Assembly (NCBI GenBank): GCA_024695225.1
Contig: JAILIO010000228.1
Coordinates: forward strand, 1 to 11,929
From: Lachnospiraceae bacterium
Lineage (GTDB): Bacteria > Bacillota > Clostridia > Lachnospirales > Lachnospiraceae
Direction of reading: 5' to 3'
Length of the DNA stretch: 11,929 bases
Shown: positions 6,415 to 11,929 of the stretch, piece after piece
Position numbering within the stretch: the first letter of the stretch is position 1
How the letters are laid out: every line of letters starts with the position of its first letter
Program-made: the position numbers and the translations under genes
Notes under the pieces: model-generated
Told to the model about the DNA's origin: nothing
What the model saw: only the letters and a program-made list of their open reading frames with translations
Databases searched by the model: none

Positions 6415-7488
6415 TCAGTCTCCGAAGGATACGCCGACCATCTTGGCTTCCTTTATGATGCCGGCATCGGGATCCAGACTCTTAAGTTTTCCGGCCACAT
6501 CGTCCAGGGAAACCTTCACGATCTCACGGCTCTTGTATCCCACCATGAATCCGTACTCTCCCTTGAGGATCAGATTTCCGGCTTCCGCTCCAAGCCTGGT
6601 GGCAAAAACCCTGTCGTAAGGGCAGGGGCTTCCGCCTCTCTGGGTATGTCCGGGAACCGTAACCCTGACTTCCTGTCCGGTGGCTTTGCTGATCTGGTCT
6701 GCCAGTTCAAATGAGACGGAAGGATAAGGGCTCTTATCCATCTTCTTCTGTCTCTCCTTCTTGGAAAGCTTTGAATCCTCTTTGGAGATGGCCCCCTCAG
6801 CCACGGCAATAATGGTAAAGTGGCTTCCTCTCTTCATCCTCAGGTTCACGGCGTCCACTATCTTGTTCAGGTCATAGGGGATCTCAGGGATCAGGATGAT
6901 ATCTGCGCCGCCTGCCATTCCCGCGTTCAGCGTAAGCCATCCCACCTTGTGACCCATAACCTCAACTATGAAGATCCTGCCGTGGCTGGATGCAGTGGTA
7001 TGTATCTTGTCGATACAGTCTGTGGCTATATCCACCGCTGACTGGAACCCGAATGTCATATCCGTGCCCCACAGATCGTTGTCAATGGTCTTGGGCAGGG
7101 TCACAACGTTCAGTCCTTCTTTTGAAAGAAGATTGGCTGTCTTGTGAGTCCCGTTTCCGCCGAGGACCACCAGGCAGTCCAGCCCCAGTTTGCGGTAATT
7201 TGATTTCATTGCTTCCACTTTGTTGAGACCGTTTTCATCCGGTTCCTTGATGGTCTTAAAGGGAGTCCTGGATGTGCCCAGCATGGTGCCTCCCACCGTG
7301 AGTATACCCGAAAAATCTGCCCCTGAGAGCATCCTGTACTTGTTGTAGATAAGACCGCGATACCCCTCAAGGAAACCGATGATCTCTATCTGCTCTCCAC
7401 TGTTGATCAGTGTCTTCACAACGCCTCTCATCGCCGCGTTAAGCGCCTGGCAGTCACCGCCGCTGGTAAGCATGCCTATTCTCTTCAT
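6415..7488 (-). CDS. pfkA: 6-phosphofructokinase (group III type, likely ATP-dependent)
   Basis: The 357-residue protein phosphorylates fructose 6-phosphate to fructose 1,6-bisphosphate, the committed step of glycolysis. Motifs in order: TSGGDCQALNA (8-18), GGNGTHKTA (110-118), PKTIDND (132-138) with catalytic D136, FGFQSAV (147-152), MGHKVGW (178-184), PEIPYD (201-206), AVAEGA (228-233) and HTQRGGSP (281-288). By established rules, G113 (E. coli Gly104 position) favours ATP, while K133 (Gly124 position) is shared with pyrophosphate enzymes. This combination is typical of group III ATP enzymes. Asn replaces the usual Asp in GGDG, so the donor is best treated as unproven. The ATG has an AAGGAG ribosome-binding site 7 nt upstream. 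The gene sits between telA (60 nt) and dnaX (6 nt). Confidence 0.93.
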   Translation of the reverse strand: MKRIGMLTSGGDCQALNAAMRGVVKTLINSGEQIEIIGFLEGYRGLIYNKYRMLSGADFSGILTVGGTMLGTSRTPFKTIKEPDENGLNKVEAMKSNYRKLGLDCLVVLGGNGTHKTANLLSKEGLNVVTLPKTIDNDLWGTDMTFGFQSAVDIATDCIDKIHTTASSHGRIFIVEVMGHKVGWLTLNAGMAGGADIILIPEIPYDLNKIVDAVNLRMKRGSHFTIIAVAEGAISKEDSKLSKKERQKKMDKSPYPSVSFELADQISKATGQEVRVTVPGHTQRGGSPCPYDRVFATRLGAEAGNLILKGEYGFMVGYKSREIVKVSLDDVAGKLKSLDPDAGIIKEAKMVGVSFGD

Positions 7489-7548
7489 AACCGGTCTCCT
7501 TTCAGTCTGTCTCCACTTTTCATCAGGTTAATGTAAATAATAACGTCT

Positions 7549-8721
7549 TTATTTCCTGGAAGCCTCCAGAAGTTTCTGCTTCAGCTGGTTCTCCATCTCC
7601 GCAAGCTGCTTCTCGGCTTCCACCCTCTTGGTCCGGCCTTCCTGCTGGATCTGAACCACCTCGTCAAGGGTGGTTATCAGGGATTCATTTGTATGCTTAA
7701 GGGTCTCAATATCAACGATCCCTCTCTCGTTCTCCTTGGCGGCCTCGACAGTTGCGATGTGCAGCTTGTCCGCATTCTTCCTGAGGAGTTCGTTTGTCAT
7801 ATCCGTGACTTCCCTCTGAGCCTTGGCCGCCTGGGCTGTGTGCTCTATGCCCAGAGCGATGACCATCTGGTTCTTCCAGAGGGGAATGGTGTTAACTATG
7901 GTGGACTGGATCTTCTCTGCCATCTCCATATCAGAGCTCTGCACCATGCGGATCTGAGGCGCGGTCTGAAGGGCGATGGTACGGGAGAGCTCCAGATCGT
8001 ACAGTTTCTTTTCAAATCTGTCGCACTGGGCAGCCAGATCCTTTGCCGCCTGGGCATCGTGGGGCTGTCCGGATTCCGCGGCCTTCTTCTGGAGTTCCAC
8101 AAGCTGGGTCTCCCTTATTTCCTTAAGCCTCTTCTTCCCGGCCAGGATGTACATGGTGATCTCCTTGAAATACGCCAGATTCAGGTCGTAGAGGTGATCC
8201 AGATTCTCCACATCCTTGAGAAGGGTGACCTGATGACGGTCCAGCTCCTTTGCCACAGTCTCCACGTTGGTCTCGACTTTGGCATAACGGGCCTTCAGCC
8301 CCTCGGTCTTGTTCGCCGTCTTTTTGAAGAAGGCAACTATTCCGTGTTCATTCTCATCTATGTCAAAACTCTTCAGCTGGGTGACCAGATCCGATATCTG
8401 CTCACCGACTTCTCCCAGGTCCTTGCTCCTGACGGAATCCAGGGTCTTCTCAGAGAACTGCGCCATCTTCTGCTGCGCTCCGGCCCCGAACTGCATGACA
8501 GCAGCTGTGGACTGAATGTCGATCTTCTTTGAGAACTCCTCCACCTGCCTCTTTTCATCATCGGTCAGGAGTGAATCATCTATGACGCTTTCGGCATTTT
8601 CGGAGGTCTTTCCATTTTCCGTGACCACGGGAAGTTCCGGTGCCTGGGGAAGATCATCTCCCAGTACAAGCGTGGGGGACGGTATGTTCTGTGCTTCTTT
8701 TAAAAGAGTATCCTGTTCCAT
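7549..8721 (-). CDS. telA: Toxic anion resistance protein, TelA family
   Basis: The 390-residue, highly charged, mostly helical protein belongs to the TelA/YaaN family, first named for tellurite resistance. Family members are associated with envelope or membrane stress and occur beside XpaC; their biochemistry is not settled. Visible family features are the DIDENEHGIVAFFKKTANKT region, the long central coiled coil, and the C-terminal TIPLWKNQMVIALG motif, followed by a helical tail (TLDEVVQIQQEGRTKR onward). No transmembrane segment is seen. An in-frame ATG at 8745 lies inside the end of xpaC. I chose the ATG at 8721 because an AAGGAGG ribosome-binding site lies just upstream. It follows xpaC by 16 nt, and the same neighbours (xpaC–yaaN) occur in B. 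subtilis, so the two products probably act together. Confidence 0.92.
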   Translation of the reverse strand: MEQDTLLKEAQNIPSPTLVLGDDLPQAPELPVVTENGKTSENAESVIDDSLLTDDEKRQVEEFSKKIDIQSTAAVMQFGAGAQQKMAQFSEKTLDSVRSKDLGEVGEQISDLVTQLKSFDIDENEHGIVAFFKKTANKTEGLKARYAKVETNVETVAKELDRHQVTLLKDVENLDHLYDLNLAYFKEITMYILAGKKRLKEIRETQLVELQKKAAESGQPHDAQAAKDLAAQCDRFEKKLYDLELSRTIALQTAPQIRMVQSSDMEMAEKIQSTIVNTIPLWKNQMVIALGIEHTAQAAKAQREVTDMTNELLRKNADKLHIATVEAAKENERGIVDIETLKHTNESLITTLDEVVQIQQEGRTKRVEAEKQLAEMENQLKQKLLEASRK

Positions 8722-8737
8722 TTTCTGTTCCTCCTTG

Positions 8738-10096
8738 TCAATCATTGGGATTCAGGGTGAGCTCCGGCTTGGGGATCTCATTCACCTCTCCCACAGCTGC
8801 AAAAACATTATCTCCCGCCAGACCATCCTGCTCAAACATTCTCTGCATCACCTTGATGTCTGACTTCAGATCCCAGTTCATATTTTCATACATTGAATCC
8901 AGGATCTTTTCAAACGCATCGTTTATCATGTCGAGGGCTTCCCTTATCTGCTGCTTGGAATCCCGTATATTCTCCCCTGTGACCGTCTCACCGTTCAGTT
9001 CTATATATGCCTTCACCAGCTTGTCTGTGGTGGGGAGATAATAGTCAGTGACCCGCCTCAGATCCGGCGCTGTCTCCGGATGGGATCTGGCCGCCGCAAC
9101 GATATTCTTTATGGTATCCTCAAGCTTATACAGTTTTTGGGACATCTCATCCTCATCCGGGATACGGTCATTGTCATCCCGAAGAGTCCTTATATACTGC
9201 CCGCCCTCTGAGATGATCCGCCTCACATCCTCAGGCATGTCGTCCAATCCGGGATCTGCTTCGCTCTTCACCGGCGCCTCTTCCACCTTCTCTGCAATGG
9301 CTGCAGACTGAAGTGACTGCCTGTAAGCGTTATACACGTCATCCGTCAGCATCAGGGTAGTCTGGTCCTTGTCGATGGCGCCTTTCTTGATCTTTCCGCT
9401 GCTGATCAGGGTCTTTAGCTCTTTTATGACCTTCTTTGAAGTCATCCCGGTCTTGTCCACAAGCTCTCGGATCTCAATATAAGCCCTGTCACCGATTATC
9501 TGCAGATATTTCTGTGCATGCCCGGAGAGCACGATCCTGTCTCTTCCGGCCTTGAAGAGCAGAGCATTGGCTATAGCGCAGCCAAATCCGAACACTGCGC
9601 CCGCCACGGAATGGGTGGCAAGGCCAACTGCTCCGACTGTCAGGAAGAATATACCCCCAACGGCGCCTGCGATGGACATGAGCCACCCCGGCACCGCATC
9701 AAAACCGTTTGCCACAGAGGGGGAAAAGCTTTGATTGTAAGCAGATCTGGCAGGTTTTGCCCGGCCGCTGTTAATGCTCTGGTAGGCTTCCCTCTCCTGA
9801 ACATTGCGGTTCATCTGCTCACTGTATTTGCGCCGGAAATGCTCTATATTGTCGGCGGCATTCTGAGCCTGTCCCTGCTGGACATTTTTCCACTCCCGAA
9901 CGGTGGGATTCACCATCTTTGCGGCGGCATCTTTGAGGTCGCTTCCAAGTCTGCTGAAATCCCCGTTGCTTATGCTCTTATCAACAGAACTGGCCAGATC
10001 TGAAGCTCCTTTGTCAACCGATCCCGCCATCCCCGTAAGGCTTTTATCTATGGCATTCGCAATATTCGTTATGTTTTTAAATACGTCATCTTCCAT
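8738..10096 (-). CDS. xpaC: XpaC family membrane protein (5-bromo-4-chloroindolyl phosphate hydrolysis family)
   Basis: The 452-residue protein has an amphipathic N-terminal region (1-130), two adjacent membrane helices (about 137-158 and 163-184; GWLMSIAGAVGGIFFLTVGAV begins the first), and a winged-helix-like segment at about 192-255. It ends in a helical XpaC domain (about 285-425, with DVRRIISEGGQYIRTLRDDND and DYYLPTTDKLVKAYIEL). The DYYLPTTxKL motif is the best family marker. The name comes from a phosphatase-like phenotype in Bacillus; no hydrolase motif is seen and the true role is unknown. It is the first gene of the long minus-strand train and is followed at 16 nt by telA. The ATG lacks a ribosome-binding site at normal distance and sits 6 nt from a -10 box, suggesting leaderless translation. 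Confidence 0.88.
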   Translation of the reverse strand: MEDDVFKNITNIANAIDKSLTGMAGSVDKGASDLASSVDKSISNGDFSRLGSDLKDAAAKMVNPTVREWKNVQQGQAQNAADNIEHFRRKYSEQMNRNVQEREAYQSINSGRAKPARSAYNQSFSPSVANGFDAVPGWLMSIAGAVGGIFFLTVGAVGLATHSVAGAVFGFGCAIANALLFKAGRDRIVLSGHAQKYLQIIGDRAYIEIRELVDKTGMTSKKVIKELKTLISSGKIKKGAIDKDQTTLMLTDDVYNAYRQSLQSAAIAEKVEEAPVKSEADPGLDDMPEDVRRIISEGGQYIRTLRDDNDRIPDEDEMSQKLYKLEDTIKNIVAAARSHPETAPDLRRVTDYYLPTTDKLVKAYIELNGETVTGENIRDSKQQIREALDMINDAFEKILDSMYENMNWDLKSDIKVMQRMFEQDGLAGDNVFAAVGEVNEIPKPELTLNPND

Positions 10097-10102
10097 ACGA
10101 TT

Positions 10103-10131
10103 AGAATACCGCCTCGGGGCGGAAGGGTCAA
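10103..10131 (-). promoter_or_regulatory. Promoter of xpaC, probably giving a leaderless mRNA; inverted repeat in spacer
   Basis: On the minus strand TTGACC (10131-10126; five of six consensus bases) is followed after exactly 17 nt by TATTCT (10108-10103; four of six). The xpaC ATG starts at 10096, only 6 nt beyond the -10 box, so the expected first RNA base is at or next to the A of ATG. The spacer holds a perfect inverted repeat CCGCC-CCGA-GGCGG (10122-10109) that touches the -10 box, a place where a repressor or a MerR-like activator could act. This promoter would drive the whole train from xpaC onward. Confidence 0.68.
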
Positions 10132-10162
10132 GGGTATGAGAGTATCTGTCCCCAGGTCCTCA

Positions 10163-10347
10163 AATGTCCTCAAAGCCATCGTGCGGATAATTGTAAAAGG
10201 GGCTGTGGCAATGTTCTCAAAGGCGCTGCAGGAATGTTTCCACATGTACTGCAGAAATCTTCTCAAAGCCACTGCAGCAATGTACTCAAAGGGGCTGCAG
10301 GAATCTTCTCAAAGGCGCTGCGGCAATGTTTGCAAAGCCACTGCAGG
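10163..10347. repeat. Eight tandem 23-nt repeats with a higher-order four-unit duplication
   Basis: Eight contiguous units begin at 10163 (24 nt), 10187, 10210, 10233, 10256, 10279, 10302 and 10325, the last seven at exact 23-nt spacing. A unit starts AATGTTCTCAAAG and ends CTGCAGG, with a variable middle. Units 1, 4, 5 and 8 form one class (AGCCACTGCAG-like; unit 4 is diverged) and units 2, 3, 6 and 7 another (GGGGCTG or GGCGCTG). Units 1-4 therefore look like a duplicate of units 5-8, with a 92-93 nt super-period. The consensus unit has no plus-strand stop in any frame. The array fills about half of the 351-nt interval between xpaC and the transporter pair; no gene is recognised in that interval. 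Confidence 0.93.
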
Positions 10348-10362
10348 GGTGATATCATCACC
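10348..10362. promoter_or_regulatory. Palindrome directly after the 23-nt array, possible operator
   Basis: GGTGATATCATCACC has 6-nt arms (GGTGAT/ATCACC) around ATC. It lies immediately after the last repeat and about 85 nt before the first transporter gene. The symmetry is operator-like, but no adjacent regulator gene supports a specific binder. Confidence 0.3.
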
Positions 10363-10447
10363 TGTCGTAAGACATCTCAGGGATCGAAATGCGGGAAGAT
10401 CCCGTTTCCCCCGCTTCCGGTCGCAGATAAGTTCCGGGAGGTTACCC

Positions 10448-10792
10448 ATGCAGGCCAGAAATCTCATACTGTTACACATGATACTGATGATATATTCCCT
10501 CAGTTCAGTTGTGAGCAAGATCGCCGCAGGCGCTGATTTTCTCTCTTTCAGATTCTGCCTGTGCTACGGCATGGTCTTCCTCATCCTCGGCATATACGCC
10601 GTGGGCTGGCAGCAAGTCATCAAAAAAATGCCCCTCACCACAGCTTATGCAAATAAAGCCGTCACCATTATATGGGGCGTGGTGTGGGGTTTACTGATCT
10701 TCAGCGAGACAGTGAGCATAAAGCAGATAATTGGGGCCGTGATCGTCATCGCAGGTGTCATCCTGTTTTCCACAGCGGAGGAGGCGTCATGA
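10448..10792 (+). CDS. Small EamA/SMR-type transporter subunit A
   Basis: The 114-residue protein is almost all membrane: four helices at about 5-26, 33-54, 63-84 and 91-109. It has an ArnE/EamA-like second half (PLTTAYANKAVTIIWGVVWG, then FSETVSIKQIIGAVIVIAGV). Such four-helix proteins work as dimers that export or flip small or lipid-linked molecules. The frame is open back to 10136 across the 23-nt array, but I chose the ATG at 10448 because GGGAGG lies 6 nt upstream and the family length is about 110. The TGA stop overlaps the next start (ATGA), typical of the two halves of a heterodimer. The substrate cannot be read from sequence. Confidence 0.82.
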   Translation: MQARNLILLHMILMIYSLSSVVSKIAAGADFLSFRFCLCYGMVFLILGIYAVGWQQVIKKMPLTTAYANKAVTIIWGVVWGLLIFSETVSIKQIIGAVIVIAGVILFSTAEEAS

Positions 10793-11124
10793 CCGGCGGC
10801 GTGATCCTGATGCTGGTCAGCGTACTGATCAGCGCTGTATCCCAGGTGCTTCTGAAGAAATCAGCCCTGAAGGAATACGGTTCTCACACGGCGGAATACC
10901 TGAACCCCCTTGTGATCTCTGCCTATGCGATCTTTGTCATATCCACCTTCCTCACCGTGCTTGCGTACAGGACCGTCCCCCTTTCCATGGGCCCCATCCT
11001 GGAGGCCACAGGGTACATCTATGTAACGCTTTTCGGAGTTCTCATTTTCCACGAGAAGATAAATAAAAGAAAGATCATAGCTCTTGTGATGATCATCGCG
11101 GGGATCGCAGTGTTTTCCATATGA
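10789..11124 (+). CDS. Small EamA/SMR-type transporter subunit B
   Basis: The 111-residue partner also has four membrane helices, about 2-22 (with ISAVSQVLLKKSALK), 40-60, 68-88 (PILEATGYIYVTLFGVLIFHE) and 93-111. The conserved SQVLLKK in helix 1 and the F-x-E-K-I-x-x-x-K-I motif before helix 4 are typical of the ArnE/ArnF and EamA-like small transporters. The ATG at 10789 overlaps the stop of subunit A and has GGAGG at a good distance (within the end of subunit A), so the two proteins should be made in equal amounts and probably pair in opposite orientation. A longer frame open from 10672 is not preferred, since it has no helix-1 homology. A terminator follows at 11251. Confidence 0.83.
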   Translation: MTGGVILMLVSVLISAVSQVLLKKSALKEYGSHTAEYLNPLVISAYAIFVISTFLTVLAYRTVPLSMGPILEATGYIYVTLFGVLIFHEKINKRKIIALVMIIAGIAVFSI

Positions 11125-11250
11125 GGTTCAGAACTGCGCAAGCCGGATCTGTTCCTTTGAGCCTCGTTCACAGACTCCTGCATCCATAAACTCTCCCTTT
11201 GAGCAGCGATCACCCCTTCCCGCATTAACCACATGTCACCGGAAACTGAA

Positions 11251-11284
11251 AACGGCAGCCGCTCTTGCGACTGCCGTTCCCTTT
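11251..11284. terminator. Probable bidirectional terminator between convergent genes
   Basis: AACGGCAG (11251-11258) pairs with CTGCCGTT (11271-11278). An inner CGC/GCG stem follows after one mismatch, closed by a TCTT loop. TTTT follows on the plus strand (11282-11285), while on the minus strand the stem ends in GTTTTCAGTTT. It can end the transporter transcript on one strand and the rqcP (or a minus-strand RNA) transcript on the other. Confidence 0.72.
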
Positions 11285-11430
11285 TGAGAAGGTATTTCGT
11301 CTTATGGGGTATAACGTAAAACTAAATGTATTGGGGGGTTACGATTAGTATAGTAGCACCCCTCCCCCCTGTGTACAATTCGCATTTTCGACAAACTTTA
11401 CAAACGTTGCGAATACTTTTTGTGCAATTT
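11285..11430. other. Noncoding region with several inverted repeats
   Basis: No gene is seen between the terminator and rqcP. Visible structures are GGGGGG near 11333 facing CCCCCC near 11364 around an AT-rich segment; ATTCGCA (11378-11384) with TGCGAAT (11408-11414); and GCAATTT (11424-11430) with AAATTGC (11435-11441), which straddles the rqcP stop. On the minus strand TGCTACTAT (near 11358-11350) resembles an extended -10 box, but its -35 is poor. The adjacent stretch 11125-11250 holds nothing recognisable apart from two copies of CCTTTGAG. Confidence 0.5.
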
Positions 11431-11730
11431 TCACAAATTGCCATTGTTCTCCGTGTTTTCAGGCTTTTCTGCAGGCTGTATCCGCTCCTCTGAGATCACA
11501 CGGTACATTTCAGCAGCGTCTTCCTTGTGGATGGATTCAACCACAGTGACCACCTCCACCGTCAGCACCCTGGTGCCGAAACGCACTTCAATGGTGTCCC
11601 CTTCCTTCACATCTGCGGATGCCCTGGCCGCTCTCCCGTTCAGAGACACCCTTCCGGCGTCACAGGCCTCATTGGCAACTGTTCTTCTCTTTATTATCCT
11701 GGATACTTTCAAAAATTTATCTAATCTCAC
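11431..11730 (-). CDS. rqcP: S4-domain RNA-binding protein RqcP (YabO), ribosome-associated quality control
   Basis: The 99-residue protein opens MRLDKFLKVSRIIKRRTVAN and carries the S4 alpha-L fold (CDAGRVSLNGRAARASADVK, then GDTIEVRFGTRVLTVEV). It ends with AAEMYRVISEERI, matching RqcP/YabO closely along its length. RqcP binds the 50S subunit with RqcH and helps add C-terminal alanine tails to stalled nascent chains. The basic residues R2, R11, K14, R15 and R16 of the RNA-binding face are present. About 15 extra residues at the C-terminus (AEKPENTENNGNL) are non-conserved. The start is GTG at 11730, with GAGGG about 8 nt upstream; no ATG is available nearby. It is convergent with the transporter pair. 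Confidence 0.95.
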   Translation of the reverse strand: MRLDKFLKVSRIIKRRTVANEACDAGRVSLNGRAARASADVKEGDTIEVRFGTRVLTVEVVTVVESIHKEDAAEMYRVISEERIQPAEKPENTENNGNL

Positions 11731-11805
11731 CTTACGCCCTCTCGTTTACCACTATATTTATCTCTTCACTTCAGGAGCTTATTTTTTCCTCGCTTCGCAC
11801 ATCCA

Positions 11806-11929
11806 TCTGCTTCTTCATCTCGCATGCTCGTCTGCTTCTTCATCTCGCATGCCCGTCTGCTTACTCATCTCGCATGCCCGTCTGCTTACTCATCTCGCAT
11901 GCCCGTCTGCTTACTCATTTCGCATGCCC
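11806..11929. repeat. 25-nt tandem repeat array upstream of rqcP, cut by the window edge
   Basis: Five head-to-tail units start at 11806, 11831, 11856, 11881 and 11906, exactly 25 nt apart; the last is cut at 24 nt. Each begins TCTGCTTACTCATC and ends TCGCATGCCCG, and contains the palindrome GCATGC. Units 3 and 4 are identical; units 1 and 2 carry TTCTTC in place of TTACTC; unit 5 has one further change. The period is not a multiple of three, and each minus-strand frame meets a TGA or TAA within two or three units, so the array does not extend a coding frame. It lies about 75 nt upstream of the rqcP start and continues past the window. Confidence 0.92.

Noticed and set aside
7693..8532. Plus-strand open frame of 279 codons
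   Set aside because: It is the antisense shadow of telA, which has a strong ribosome-binding site and family motifs.
10163..10347. CRISPR array
   Set aside because: The units are contiguous with no unique spacers and no cas genes are present; the same holds for the arrays at 291-450 and 11806-11929.
10136..10447. N-terminal extension of transporter subunit A through the 23-nt array
   Set aside because: The frame is open only because the repeat unit contains no plus-strand stop. The family length and the GGGAGG site favour the start at 10448. A translated leader is not fully excluded.
11154..11285. Outlying copies of the 23-nt repeat (CTCAAAGG motifs on the minus strand)
   Set aside because: Only the 8-nt core recurs, at 11154-11161 and 11196-11203, with a variant near 11280; spacing and flanks do not match the array, so chance is sufficient.

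Overview
The window looks like a piece of chromosome from a Gram-positive anaerobe of the Clostridia, most likely Lachnospiraceae. This rests on protein style and gene order, not on a database search. The dnaX–ebfC–recR block lies beside xpaC–telA, as in the Bacillus subtilis dnaX region. It also holds a clostridial-type phosphofructokinase, a DUF5711 protein next to a CvpA-like protein, and an RqcP protein. Base composition is moderate, and the tRNA genes do not encode CCA.

Left end (1-936): the N-terminus of a MATE transporter runs off the left edge on the minus strand. Upstream of it is a noncoding spacer with three degenerate ~59-nt tandem repeats. A strong promoter then drives tRNA-Ile(GAT), tRNA-Cys(GCA) and tRNA-Asn(GTT) on the plus strand, ending at an intrinsic terminator.

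Centre (937-10096): one long minus-strand gene train, read from right to left: xpaC, telA, pfkA, dnaX, ebfC, recR, galM, DUF5711, a 25-codon mini-ORF, and a CvpA-like gene. Most gaps are 1-18 nt; the larger ones are telA–pfkA (60 nt) and recR–galM (74 nt). The last three reading frames overlap by ATGA. dnaX, ebfC and recR serve replication and repair, xpaC and telA are a conserved membrane/envelope-associated pair, and pfkA and galM serve sugar metabolism. The first gene, xpaC, has a promoter whose -10 box sits 6 nt from its ATG, so its mRNA may be leaderless.

Right end (10097-11929): an intergenic region holds eight tandem 23-nt repeats. It is followed by two overlapping plus-strand genes for small four-helix EamA/SMR-type transporter subunits, then a probable bidirectional terminator and a noncoding stretch with inverted repeats. 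rqcP, a ribosome-quality-control factor, is on the minus strand with a GTG start. A 25-nt tandem array upstream of it runs off the right edge.

Most unusual points: (1) a decayed in-frame duplicate of the 3' end of the DUF5711 gene that recreates the ribosome-binding and stop/start signal; (2) three unrelated minisatellite-like arrays with non-triplet periods, all in 5' intergenic regions; (3) the probable leaderless xpaC promoter with an inverted repeat in its spacer. I do not see a defence system, prophage, insertion sequence or CRISPR array.
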